The notes under the pieces: generated by a model
What the model was told of the DNA's origin: nothing
Database searches by the model: none
Seen by the model: only the letters and a program-made list of their open reading frames with translations
Assembly (NCBI GenBank): GCA_963205155.1
Contig: CAUJJY010000149.1
Location: 1 to 12,392 of the forward strand
Direction: 5' to 3'
DNA length: 12,392 nt
From: Candidatus Zixiibacteriota bacterium
Lineage (GTDB): Bacteria > Zixibacteria > MSB-5A5 > CAIYYT01
Shown: positions 1-7,930 of the stretch, piece by piece
Position numbering within the stretch: the first letter of the stretch is position 1
Layout of the letters: every line of letters begins with the position of its first letter
Made by a program: the position numbers and the translations under genes

Positions 1-1
1 T

Positions 2-1588
2 GCCGGCCGTGATCCGCAGGCTGACTTGGTGATTAATGACTCGACCGTTTCGCGCAAACATGCTCGCCTCGTAGTCATGGAAGATCAGACCATTCGCTTG
101 ACCGATCTCGGAAGTACGAACGGCACGCAAGTTAACGACAAGAAACTAACTGACACGATTGACCTGAAAGTTGGAGATACGATCTCGTTTGGCAATGTCG
201 GCTTCCTGCTGATGCACGAAGGAATTCCCGAGACCAAGCCGCAGTCGATCATCTCGCAAGTTTCGATTGTTGATGATAAAGGCAGTCACACATCAATCTC
301 ATCAATACCACTGGAACAAGCGCTGGCGCCGCTTCCTGCCAAAGACACCGCTAATCCCGCAGTATTCAAGGCGATCGCCGACATGGCGAAGATGCTGATT
401 TTGCCGCAAAGCGTTGGTGAGATGTTTGACCAGGCGCTTGACCTGCTCGGCAATATCATCGATGCCGATCGTTCGGCAATATTCGCTGCTGATGAATCGA
501 CGGGCGAAGTCACTCTGTTGAATTACCGCATCTCAAACAAAACCAGCTCGGAGCAGTTCATTATTTCGCGCACGATCGTCAAGGAAGTGCTCAACAATAA
601 GAATGCTGTGTTCTTTTCCGACCTGATTTCAGATGAACGCTTCGCGCGTCAGGAGTCGATCGTTGTCTCCGGTATCCGTTCGGTGATGGCGATTCCGATG
701 GTGGACGAAGATAAGGTAATGGGTTTGCTCTATCTTGACACTACCGATCCGACGCATCGCTATAACGAAGACACTCTCAAGCTCGTCGCAACGTTTGGTA
801 ATATTCTCGCCGCCAAGATTACTAACCACAATCTACTGAAAGAACGCCAGGAGAAACAGGCGCTCGAGTCGGAGTTGAGCATTGCATCGCAGATCCAGGA
901 AGGGTTGATGCCGAAGATTCTTCCAGTTGTCCCCGGCTATCAATTTCACGCCTTCCAAATGCAGTGCAAAATGGTCGGTGGCGATTTGTATGATGTGGCG
1001 AAAATGGCTGACGGACGTATCCTGTTCCTGTTGGCAGACGTTTCCGGCAAAGGTATGGGCGCGGCGTTGCTGGCATCAAATATTCTCTCGGCATTTCGGA
1101 TGCTGCGCGGAATGGCCAACTTCGATTGTGCCGACGCCACCGCCCGGGTGTCGGAACAGCTTGCCGGCACGAGCCGCGGTGGTGATTTTGCGACTGTCTT
1201 CTTGGCAATTCTTGATCCCAATAGCCACACTCTCCAATTTGTCAATGCCGGCCACAATCCGCCGCTGCTTATTAAGCCGGACGGTACTGCCCAGTATCTG
1301 GACTCAACCGGAATCCCGATTGGCATCTTCGCCGGTTTCCAATGGACGCAGACGACACTGGAATTGGTTCCCGGTGATCGAATCTGGGTATTCACCGACG
1401 GCATTCCCGAAGCGCACAATATTTCCGCTGACCAGTATAGCGATGAACGCCTGGAAAAATACCTGATCGAATCGCGAATGGCGCCGTTGCCGGATGCAAC
1501 CACATCACTGATTCAAGATGTCAGCAAGTTTGTCGGCGAGGCACCGCGCTCGGACGACATCACCTTGCTCGCTTTGCAGCGCACATAG
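2..1588 (+). CDS. FHA-GAF-SpoIIE/PP2C serine phosphatase, 5' end cut by window
   Basis: Cytoplasmic signalling phosphatase (RsbU/SpoIIE-like). The frame is open to the left edge, and codons 2-25 read AGRDPQAD, the classic GR-x-P strand of an FHA phosphothreonine-binding domain. The true start is therefore upstream and the TTG at 26 is internal. Counting residues from 26: FHA to about 65 (TVSRKHARL, then DLGSTNGT), an acidic/Pro-rich linker, a GAF domain at about 110-275 (GIRSVMAIPM, GLLYLD), a short helix (KERQEKQALESELSIASQIQ) and a SpoIIE/PP2C phosphatase domain from about 290. Metal-site motifs are intact: GGDLYD, ADVSGKGMGAALL, NAGHNPP, FTDGIPEA and a C-terminal DDITLL. By family knowledge it should dephosphorylate Ser/Thr phosphoproteins under GAF control, while the FHA domain docks onto phosphothreonine. 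The downstream transmembrane Ser/Thr kinase, 134 nt away on the same strand, is the obvious candidate partner (inference). Domain call is secure; ligand and substrate are unknown. Confidence 0.93.
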   Translation, partial: AGRDPQADLVINDSTVSRKHARLVVMEDQTIRLTDLGSTNGTQVNDKKLTDTIDLKVGDTISFGNVGFLLMHEGIPETKPQSIISQVSIVDDKGSHTSISSIPLEQALAPLPAKDTANPAVFKAIADMAKMLILPQSVGEMFDQALDLLGNIIDADRSAIFAADESTGEVTLLNYRISNKTSSEQFIISRTIVKEVLNNKNAVFFSDLISDERFARQESIVVSGIRSVMAIPMVDEDKVMGLLYLDTTDPTHRYNEDTLKLVATFGNILAAKITNHNLLKERQEKQALESELSIASQIQEGLMPKILPVVPGYQFHAFQMQCKMVGGDLYDVAKMADGRILFLLADVSGKGMGAALLASNILSAFRMLRGMANFDCADATARVSEQLAGTSRGGDFATVFLAILDPNSHTLQFVNAGHNPPLLIKPDGTAQYLDSTGIPIGIFAGFQWTQTTLELVPGDRIWVFTDGIPEAHNISADQYSDERLEKYLIESRMAPLPDATTSLIQDVSKFVGEAPRSDDITLLALQRT

Positions 1589-1662
1589 CGTATTGAAGCG
1601 GCGCTGGAAACAATCACAATTCCCGACCGTATCTAAATCAACGGCAATCGAAAGCATCAAAC

Positions 1663-1691
1663 TTGCGTGAGTGATTGAGTTTCATTATTCT
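1663..1691 (+). promoter_or_regulatory. Candidate sigma70-type promoter for the kinase gene
   Basis: TTGCGT at 1663-1668 and TATTCT at 1686-1691 are separated by exactly 17 nt in the 134-nt gap between the phosphatase and kinase genes. A start near 1698-1700 would give a short leader for either kinase start codon. There is no clear terminator after the phosphatase gene, so co-transcription from upstream is equally possible. Matches are 4/6 and 5/6 to consensus; this is a by-eye prediction. Confidence 0.4.
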
Positions 1692-1722
1692 CGCGTACCT
1701 GACCAATCGAATTTTTTGAAAG

Positions 1723-4700
1723 ATGACAGAAACTCCCGAGCGGCAAACGGAGGAATCTTTAACGATGGATAGCGGCGACGAAAGAGAAAACACCAGGTCC
1801 TTCTTTGTGCCGGCGGTAGGCCTGTCAATCGGGCACTATAAGCTAATCACTCGCCTTGGCTCGGGTGGAATGGGTGATGTCTTTCTCGCTGAAGATTCCA
1901 AACTCAACCGCAAGGTTGCCATCAAGTTCCTTTCCCAGCACTTAAGCGAAGACGCCGAAGCGAAGAATCGCTTTGTACGCGAGGCACAGGCCGCAGCGGC
2001 GCTGAACCATCCCAACATCGTGACGATCTACGAAGTTTCTGATTACAGCGGCCGGGCATACATCGCTATGGAGCACGTTGAAGGTCGCTCACTCAAGGAC
2101 TTGATGAAAGAGGACCTGCCGCTTAACCGAATTATCGAAATTGTCATCCAACTCTGCGACGGCCTGCAGAAGGCGCATCAAGCGGGCGTCGTCCATCGCG
2201 ATGTCAAGCCCGCCAACATCGTGGTCGACAATGACGGCCGTGCCAAGTTATTGGACTTTGGCTTGGCGACCGTTAAGGGCACCGATTCGATAACCCGCGC
2301 CGGTTCGACACTTGGAACTATTGCCTACATGTCGCCCGAGCAAGCTCAAGGCAAACCGGTCGACCACCGTTCCGACATTTTCTCGCTTGGCATCATGCTC
2401 TATGAGATGATTACCAGACGCCAGCCGTTCGGACGCGAGACTGATGCCGCGACTCTCGGAGCAATCATCTATGACACCCCCGAACCACTCAAAAACTTCC
2501 GTTCTGATGTCTCGGATGGCCTGCAAAACTTGATTGACCACGCTTTGGACAAAGACCTCGAGACTCGTTACCAGTCGGCTTCAGGGTTGATGGCGGATCT
2601 TAAGCGTGAAAAGAAAGCTCTGGATGGCTCCTCGGGCGGACATTCATCGCCAAGCGTCCGCGCCGTCGAGCCCGCAAAGAAGTCGAAGCTGCCGTTAATC
2701 CTTTCCACGACCGGCGCGGCCGCCGTGATTCTGCTGTTGCTGATTCTCAAGCCCTGGAACTTGAGCATAGTGACCGACCAGCAGGCAAATGCCGCCGAAG
2801 AATGGCTTGCGATCATGTATTTCGAGAATCTCACCGATCCGTCAGACCAGCAACGTCTCGGCGAAATCGTCACAAACCTCCTGATTACTGATTTGTCGGA
2901 AGCCAAATCAATCAAGGTTGTGTCGAGCCAGCGACTGTACGATCTGCTCAAGCAGTTGGGCAAGGAAGGCGAACGCCGCATCGATCGCGACATGTCGTCC
3001 CAAGTTGCCAAGAAAGCGAATGCGCGCTGGATGATCACGGGATCGATCCTTCAGGTTGATCCGGAAATCATCATGACTTCACAACTGATTGACGTAGCGA
3101 GTGGGGGTGTTCTCACCAGCCAACGCGTCAATGGCGAATCAGGAGAGAAGATATTCTCACTGGCGGAGAAATTGGCCAGCCAGATTCGTACCGACAGGTC
3201 TTTCCCGCGCGAGGCCGAGAATCCGAGCCATGCCGATTTCGCCTCATCATCCACCACGTCGCCCGAGGCCTACCGCTATTACCTTGAAGGCATCGAATAT
3301 CAAAATCGCTTCTTTACCAACGAAGCACGCGGTGCTTTTAAACACGCTGTACAAATCGATTCGACCTTCGCCGCGGCATGGATGCGTTTAGCACAACAAT
3401 CTGGCGGACAAGAGTGGCAGGCCGCAAGAGACAAAGCCAAACGATACATGAATCTCGCCTCGCCGCGAGATCGGATGATGATCGAGGCGTATATCGCGGA
3501 AGCCGACGGTGACAGTAAGGCTGCCGGCGATTTGATGCGCGAGGCGGCGGCACGGTATCCGGACGACAAAGAAATCCTCTATCGCCTCGCCGTTTCATAC
3601 TCGAACATCGATGAACGTCAACTGACTGTAGCAACACTTCATCGCGCGCTGCAATTGGATCCGGGTTTCAAGACGGGCTGGAATCAATTGGCTTACGCAT
3701 TTATGCGACACGAGATGCCGGACAGCGCCTTACGGGCGGTTAACAGATACATTGAACTCGCGTCGGACGAGCCAAATCCTTACGATTCCAAAGGAGATAT
3801 CCTTGCCTATCTTGGCCAACTCGACTCTGCGATAGTTTATTATAATCGCGCTTTGGAAATCCGGCCGGAATTCACAATGCAAACCGTTACGAAATTGGGC
3901 ATCGCTAATATGCTGAAGCAGAACTATGACGAAGCCGGCCGTCAATTTCAGAAAGCGATGGGTTCTTCAAACAGCTTTGAACGACAACTTGCCCGCACTC
4001 AATGGGTCAACCTGTTGATATATCAGGGTCGATTGAAAGAAGCATTAGCAGCGAATAGAAACGCACTCGACGCCGATCGTCTGGAAGGGCTCGGCGCCGA
4101 GTCGTTGGCGCGAGTAATCACGGAGTCCCGGCTTCATTTCCATCTGGGTGATGTCAACAAGGCTTGGGAAGTGCTCGAGCCAATTCGCACATACGATGAC
4201 AAAAACGATACCTACAAAATGAGTTTGTATGACCGCGCACCGATTACGCACGTCTGGTATCTTGCGACCTTGGGGCGCGATCAGGAAGCGTTGAAAATGA
4301 TTGACTCCGTGCTTGCGGAAAAGAAAACTAAACCGGACGCCGACGTTGTCGCAGATCGAATGCAAGCAGTCTATTCTTGGGTAAATCGTGACTACCAGAA
4401 GGCAATCGAGCTCTACAAATCGGTCGATGCCAAGCAAGCAACATTCGTCTCCAAGTTTGAGTTGGCACGTGCCTATGTAGATGGCGGATTCTTCGCCGAG
4501 GCCTCCGAATTGCTCGAAAAGACCAACCGTTTCTACGACGACATTCGTTTCAAAGAGGCTGCGATATACAACAGTCTGCTTCACTACTATCTTGGCCGCG
4601 CCAACGAAGGGATCGGCAATACTAAAGAGGCCATCAAGAACTATGAGACTTTCCTGGACATCTGGGAGAAGGCTGACCCGGAGATCAAAGAACTAATCGA

Positions 4701-4740
4701 CGGGCGCAAGCGTTCGGCAATGCTGAAATCACGGGCATAA
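1723..4740 (+). CDS. Transmembrane Ser/Thr protein kinase with FlgO/TolB-N-like domain and TPR tail
   Basis: PknB/Hanks-type kinase, 1005 aa. Kinase domain about residues 40-295 with all catalytic elements: Gly-loop GSGGMGDVF (47-55), VAIK with Lys68, HRDVKPAN (158-165, catalytic Asp160), DFG (178-180), SPE (204-206) and the SD-x-FSLG helix. A basic/Pro-rich linker (about 300-322) precedes one hydrophobic segment, about 323-342. The rest would then be periplasmic or outside the membrane. Residues about 360-470 resemble the FlgO/CsgG/TolB-N fold (IMYFENLTD, NLLITDLSE, WMITGSI, SQLIDV). From about 510 to the end there are degenerate TPR repeats (AYRYYLEGIEY, HRALQLDPGFK, YYNRALEIRPE). By family knowledge such kinases phosphorylate Ser/Thr and could produce FHA ligands, as for the phosphatase just upstream. 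The first ATG is given. The in-frame ATG at 1765 is the only one with a clear Shine-Dalgarno (1749-1753) and may be the real start. Substrates are unknown. Confidence 0.93.
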   Translation: MTETPERQTEESLTMDSGDERENTRSFFVPAVGLSIGHYKLITRLGSGGMGDVFLAEDSKLNRKVAIKFLSQHLSEDAEAKNRFVREAQAAAALNHPNIVTIYEVSDYSGRAYIAMEHVEGRSLKDLMKEDLPLNRIIEIVIQLCDGLQKAHQAGVVHRDVKPANIVVDNDGRAKLLDFGLATVKGTDSITRAGSTLGTIAYMSPEQAQGKPVDHRSDIFSLGIMLYEMITRRQPFGRETDAATLGAIIYDTPEPLKNFRSDVSDGLQNLIDHALDKDLETRYQSASGLMADLKREKKALDGSSGGHSSPSVRAVEPAKKSKLPLILSTTGAAAVILLLLILKPWNLSIVTDQQANAAEEWLAIMYFENLTDPSDQQRLGEIVTNLLITDLSEAKSIKVVSSQRLYDLLKQLGKEGERRIDRDMSSQVAKKANARWMITGSILQVDPEIIMTSQLIDVASGGVLTSQRVNGESGEKIFSLAEKLASQIRTDRSFPREAENPSHADFASSSTTSPEAYRYYLEGIEYQNRFFTNEARGAFKHAVQIDSTFAAAWMRLAQQSGGQEWQAARDKAKRYMNLASPRDRMMIEAYIAEADGDSKAAGDLMREAAARYPDDKEILYRLAVSYSNIDERQLTVATLHRALQLDPGFKTGWNQLAYAFMRHEMPDSALRAVNRYIELASDEPNPYDSKGDILAYLGQLDSAIVYYNRALEIRPEFTMQTVTKLGIANMLKQNYDEAGRQFQKAMGSSNSFERQLARTQWVNLLIYQGRLKEALAANRNALDADRLEGLGAESLARVITESRLHFHLGDVNKAWEVLEPIRTYDDKNDTYKMSLYDRAPITHVWYLATLGRDQEALKMIDSVLAEKKTKPDADVVADRMQAVYSWVNRDYQKAIELYKSVDAKQATFVSKFELARAYVDGGFFAEASELLEKTNRFYDDIRFKEAAIYNSLLHYYLGRANEGIGNTKEAIKNYETFLDIWEKADPEIKELIDGRKRSAMLKSRA
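1749..1753 (+). promoter_or_regulatory. Shine-Dalgarno supporting an internal kinase start at 1765
   Basis: GGAGG lies 11 nt before the in-frame ATG at 1765, which is codon 15 counted from 1723. The ATG at 1723 has only a weak GAAAG directly against it. Starting at 1765 would remove 14 residues and leave the kinase domain intact. The spacing is on the long side, so the choice is open. Confidence 0.45.
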
Positions 4741-4766
4741 AAAAGGCCCCGTCTTGCGAAGGGGCC
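4739..4766 (-). terminator. Rho-independent terminator of the minus-strand operon
   Basis: GGCCCC (4745-4750) and GGGGCC (4761-4766) form a 6-bp GC stem with a 10-nt loop. Read on the minus strand the stem is followed by a run of six U residues (the A-run at 4739-4744). It therefore ends transcription arriving from the KOW-protein gene, whose stop is about 24 nt upstream. On the plus strand no U-tract follows, so it is not a normal terminator for the kinase. The A-run includes the last two bases of the kinase stop codon TAA (4738-4740), so the two convergent transcripts are packed end to end. Confidence 0.85.
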
Positions 4767-4789
4767 GTAGCTCCAAACCTGGCAAATCT

Positions 4790-5920
4790 CTAATCTTCAA
4801 TCATCTCAACGTTAGCGCGCGGTATGACCGCGTGTTTGCCGTCGGTGTCGAACTCGACCTCGAGGACACGCGCCATTGATTCCGATTCCAACTTCTGCAG
4901 CGGTGAAGGAAGAGCCGTCACTTTGCCGAGCTTGCCGAAGTATGGCGAACGGATGACACGAATCGGCGAACCGATTTCGAGTCCCTTGCCCTGAAATCCT
5001 TCGACCGCAATTCCAGTCTTAATGTCGTCAACAATCGGAATGATCACTTCGGGGCGAATTACGCCGGCACGAATCTGTGTGGCGCCATTGATACAAGCCC
5101 GCTTTCCTTCAAGTGACTTCAACAGGTCGAATGTACGATTCGCCATCTGAATTTCGCCGAAGCCTTCGGTGACGACCAGGGTCACACCAAGATCTTCCGA
5201 ACCGGTGATCGCAACACCGATGTCATAACCAAGAAAGTCGCGTAAATCACGGTCGGAAAATCCGCCGGCCACGATTCCGCGTGCACCGACTTTGATTGCC
5301 TTCTTAACAGCTTCCGCTGTGACGATCGAACCGCCGACGATGATCTTGTCCTTGCACGACTCGTTGATCAGATCGTCCGTGAGTTTAGTCTCGGGCTTTG
5401 AGACAACCATCTTCAATTCACCGTGTGTCTCACCGCCAATTCCGAAAATTCCCTGGATGAACGATCCCCAGCACCTCACGGCAACGCCCTCCTTCGGAAA
5501 CACTTCGACGACTTCGCCTTCGATATACGCTTTCACTTCAACCGGAATCGGATGACCGCGCAATAGCACCTGTCCCGTTACGTGCGAAATAGTCTCGATT
5601 GTCCCTTCGATCTTGGCTTTGGCTTCTGATTTGAACAAACCGAAGAACGACTTATTCAAGCCAATCAATTCGCCTGCCTTGATCGGGTCGCCAACCTTTT
5701 TGAGCATGCATTGCGAAATGTCTTCCGGCGGAACGCCCAGGATATTTGCGACGTTCATCGTCTCAACCGGGCCGGGAAGATGTGTGCGCGCAACGACTGT
5801 GTCGGGCGAAAGCTTATCGCCAACTTTGACTGTCACATCGCCTTTGAGCGGCAAAATGCGCTTCTTCGTGATCAGTTCTTTTTGCGAGACTTTCAGTCCC
5901 GGTGTGTAAGTATGTGCCAT
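4790..5920 (-). CDS. GlmL-associated protein with barrel-sandwich-like hairpins and C-terminal KOW-like segment
   Basis: A 376-aa protein with no signal peptide or membrane segment; presumably cytoplasmic. I do not recognise a named function. N-terminal residues about 25-130 contain two hairpins of the biotinyl/lipoyl or barrel-sandwich type (VKVGDKLSPDTVVA at 31-44; KVGDPIKAGELIG then KAKIEGTIETIS, 75-112). This pattern occurs in RnfC N-termini, lipoyl carriers and RNA polymerase large subunits. A middle region (about 190-300) is alpha/beta and glycine-rich (KIIVGGSIVTAEAVKKA, ARGIVAGGF, AITGSEDLGV). The C-terminus (about 315-376) looks like a KOW motif (GSPIRVIRSPYFGKLGKV) ending VIPRANVEMIE. 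No lipoyl-type Lys motif was identified, so covalent cofactor attachment is not claimed. The gene starts 49 nt after the glmL stop on the same strand, with AGAGGA just before the ATG, and ends in a terminator. An operon with glmL suggests a shared role (inference). Confidence 0.88.
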   Translation of the reverse strand: MAHTYTPGLKVSQKELITKKRILPLKGDVTVKVGDKLSPDTVVARTHLPGPVETMNVANILGVPPEDISQCMLKKVGDPIKAGELIGLNKSFFGLFKSEAKAKIEGTIETISHVTGQVLLRGHPIPVEVKAYIEGEVVEVFPKEGVAVRCWGSFIQGIFGIGGETHGELKMVVSKPETKLTDDLINESCKDKIIVGGSIVTAEAVKKAIKVGARGIVAGGFSDRDLRDFLGYDIGVAITGSEDLGVTLVVTEGFGEIQMANRTFDLLKSLEGKRACINGATQIRAGVIRPEVIIPIVDDIKTGIAVEGFQGKGLEIGSPIRVIRSPYFGKLGKVTALPSPLQKLESESMARVLEVEFDTDGKHAVIPRANVEMIED

Positions 5921-5922
5921 AT

Positions 5923-5928
5923 TCCTCT
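5923..5928 (-). promoter_or_regulatory. Shine-Dalgarno of the KOW-protein gene
   Basis: On the minus strand AGAGGA is followed by AT and then the ATG at 5920-5918. The spacing is tight but the match is good, and no other in-frame start near here has one, so it fixes the start. Confidence 0.6.
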
Positions 5929-5946
5929 TACTGCCTCTATATCAGG

Positions 5947-5966
5947 GCAAAGTCGTGCGACTCTGC
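5947..5966. other. Small inverted repeat in the 49-nt intercistronic gap
   Basis: GCAAAGTC (5947-5954) and GACTCTGC (5959-5966) pair over 8 positions with one mismatch around a 4-nt loop. It sits between the glmL stop and the Shine-Dalgarno of the next gene. No U-tract follows on the minus strand, so it is not a terminator. It may tune translation or mRNA decay of the second gene, or be chance. Confidence 0.35.
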
Positions 5967-5969
5967 ACT

Positions 5970-7823
5970 TTAATTCCTTTGTAATGCTTCCTTGGGATAG
6001 ATATCCAACACGGCCATCCACTCTCTAAGTTTGCGAACGCGGGTGGCATCATCGGTTGGAACCACAAACGGACGTCCGCGGCCATCAAGGATAATCCCGA
6101 CAACACCGCCGGAAACTTCCTTTTCAACCTTTTTGCCTGGACCGTCGCCGAGATCTAGCTTGCCGTCCGGCTCGAGTACTGCTTTGGCTTTCAGCGGCAG
6201 GTTCGTCCGGGCGTCAAATCCGAGCGGAAATGCCTTCATCTCACCGAACATCAGCTTGCCTTCTTCTTTGCGGCCGTCCGGGAAGGTGAAGCTGTACTTC
6301 ATCATTTCCTTGCCTTCTTTGGACTCGCCAGATGGTGCGATGCAGGAACCGAGATGAATAAGGCAATCTTTGTTGAACACTTCGGTCGCCGCCTGCGGAT
6401 GCACTGTCGAAAGCACACCCAATTGTGGCATCATGAAGATTGAGTCTACCGACAAGCGGGTTATTCCTTCCGGCAGGAAAGCATCGATCATCATCAACGC
6501 CGACTGCTGGCGACGCGGTGCATGCGAAAGCACACCGCCGGACCCAATCAGCATATTCAGGGTCATCATATTCACCAGCGTCTGGCCGGAACCCTTCTGC
6601 TCGAAAGCGTCCGCGATGGTGCGTTGCTGCTGAACGCCTTTGAGTACGGTTGCGAAATTCTTATGCTGAATAAACGCCAATCGCAGGGCTTCCTTGGCGA
6701 TTGCCTGCTCGAAGACCAATTCTTCGATCGATTGTGGAATGGTCGTCGGGCGAATCATCTTGTTTTTGACGCGGTTGCGCAGGTCCCGTTCGTCCATGTG
6801 GAATGGCACCCAGCGCATGACATTTTCAAGTCCAGCCTCGGCAAACACGTTTGACACCGAATAGCTCATGCCCAAGTTGGCAGACACCGTCCGATTGAAG
6901 ACGCCCTGGAATACCGAGAAAACGTCCGTCGTCGCTCCGCCGATATCAACACCGACAACTTCGATGTTTTCAATCTCGGATATCGTCTTAATGATCAAGC
7001 CTACCGCGCCGGGAGTCGGCATAATCGGAGCATCGGTCATATCCATTAGCTTCTTGTATCCCGGAGCCTGCGCCATAACGTGTTCTAAGAACAAGTCATG
7101 AATAGCTTCACGTGCCGGAAGCAGATTTTCCCGCTCGAGGACAGGACGAAGATTATCGACTATCTTAAGATCCACTTTCTTCCCCAGTGTCTCGTTGACA
7201 GCCGCGGCGGCATCCTTGTTCCCTGCATAGATTACGGGAAGTTGATAGCTGGAACCAAGTCGAGGTCTCGGGTCAGCCGCACCGATGAGTTCGGCGATTT
7301 CGACCACGTGGGTAGTAGTACCCCCGTCGATACCTCCGGAAAGCAGGATCATGTCTGGGCGCAAATGACGGATTCGTTCAATCTGCTGATAGGGTTGACG
7401 CTTGTCATTGGAGGCAATTACGTCCATGACAATTGCGCCAGCGCCGAGCGCAGCGCGTTCGGCTGATTCGGCAGTCATTGAACGAACAACACCGGCCACC
7501 ATCATCTGCAGGCCGCCACCTGCGGAAGAGGTTGAAATATAGATATCCGTACCGACCTTAGCGCCGCCTTTGGTGCGGGGCCGCATAATGTTTCCTTTGT
7601 CGTCCAATAGCTTACGACCAGAAAGCTCTTCAACTTCCTGCACGGCATTAAGCACGCCCATTGTGACGTCTTCAAATGGAGCTTCCACCGTTGTCGGAGC
7701 TTCTCCACGCACCATCAATCGATATTGGCCATCGGTTTTTTCGATCAAGATCGCTTTCGTGGTGGTGGAACCGCAGTCGGTCGCCAGAATGATTTCTATG
7801 TCTTCTGGTTTTTGATTGTTCAT
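5970..7823 (-). CDS. glmL: GlmL/MutL-family ASKHA ATPase (glutamate mutase L-like)
   Basis: A 617-aa cytoplasmic protein of the glmL/MutL family, unrelated to mismatch-repair MutL. The family has an actin/Hsp70/sugar-kinase (ASKHA) fold and is usually tied to adenosylcobalamin-dependent amino acid mutases, probably as an ATP-driven reactivation or metallochaperone factor; that role is family knowledge and not well proven. Visible motifs: phosphate-1 loop ATDCGSTTTKA (residues 14-24), LSGGIDGGTTTHV, second phosphate loop VVGVDIGGATTDVFSV, and the adenosine-type glycine motif GSGGVLSHAPR. About 130 C-terminal residues follow, including a metal-neutral beta-rich part (GVVGIILDGRGRPFVVP); the protein seems longer than the roughly 460-aa clostridial GlmL. 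The frame opens further back to 7988, but the start was set at the ATG 7823 because it has an AGAGGA ribosome site (7838-7833) and the upstream codons overlie the promoter. First gene of a two-gene operon. No mutase gene is in the window, so the client is unknown. Confidence 0.9.
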   Translation of the reverse strand: MNNQKPEDIEIILATDCGSTTTKAILIEKTDGQYRLMVRGEAPTTVEAPFEDVTMGVLNAVQEVEELSGRKLLDDKGNIMRPRTKGGAKVGTDIYISTSSAGGGLQMMVAGVVRSMTAESAERAALGAGAIVMDVIASNDKRQPYQQIERIRHLRPDMILLSGGIDGGTTTHVVEIAELIGAADPRPRLGSSYQLPVIYAGNKDAAAAVNETLGKKVDLKIVDNLRPVLERENLLPAREAIHDLFLEHVMAQAPGYKKLMDMTDAPIMPTPGAVGLIIKTISEIENIEVVGVDIGGATTDVFSVFQGVFNRTVSANLGMSYSVSNVFAEAGLENVMRWVPFHMDERDLRNRVKNKMIRPTTIPQSIEELVFEQAIAKEALRLAFIQHKNFATVLKGVQQQRTIADAFEQKGSGQTLVNMMTLNMLIGSGGVLSHAPRRQQSALMMIDAFLPEGITRLSVDSIFMMPQLGVLSTVHPQAATEVFNKDCLIHLGSCIAPSGESKEGKEMMKYSFTFPDGRKEEGKLMFGEMKAFPLGFDARTNLPLKAKAVLEPDGKLDLGDGPGKKVEKEVSGGVVGIILDGRGRPFVVPTDDATRVRKLREWMAVLDIYPKEALQRN

Positions 7824-7832
7824 GAAGATATA

Positions 7833-7838
7833 TCCTCT
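7833..7838 (-). promoter_or_regulatory. Shine-Dalgarno fixing the glmL start
   Basis: AGAGGA on the minus strand stands 9 nt before the ATG at 7823-7821. Together with the promoter at 7930-7902 it shows that the longer open frame back to 7988 is not translated. Confidence 0.6.
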
Positions 7839-7901
7839 AAGATTCCCAGACAAATTTCCCAATGACGCGAGCCGGTACGCTCCGACTCTCAGAGAATTGC
7901 A

Positions 7902-7930
7902 AGTATAACATTCGTCTTGGTCGATGTCAA
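7902..7930 (-). promoter_or_regulatory. Near-consensus extended -10 sigma70 promoter for glmL operon
   Basis: On the minus strand TTGACA (7930-7925, 6/6) is followed after exactly 17 nt by TATACT (7907-7902, 5/6), preceded by TG one base upstream (extended -10, TGTTATACT). Transcription would begin near 7895, giving a 5' leader of about 70 nt before the glmL ATG. No operator palindrome is obvious next to it, so strong housekeeping-type expression is a reasonable inference. Confidence 0.75.

Noticed and set aside
927..1466. 179-codon open frame on + strand inside the phosphatase gene
   Set aside because: It is a shifted frame over an intact PP2C domain with all motifs in the other frame; the product has no recognisable features.
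4045..4584. 179-codon minus-strand open frame within the kinase gene
   Set aside because: It is antisense to conserved TPR coding sequence; no ribosome site or recognisable domain was seen.
5970..7823. MutL as a DNA mismatch-repair protein
   Set aside because: The motifs are ASKHA-type phosphate loops of the glmL family, not the GHKL ATPase motifs of mismatch-repair MutL.
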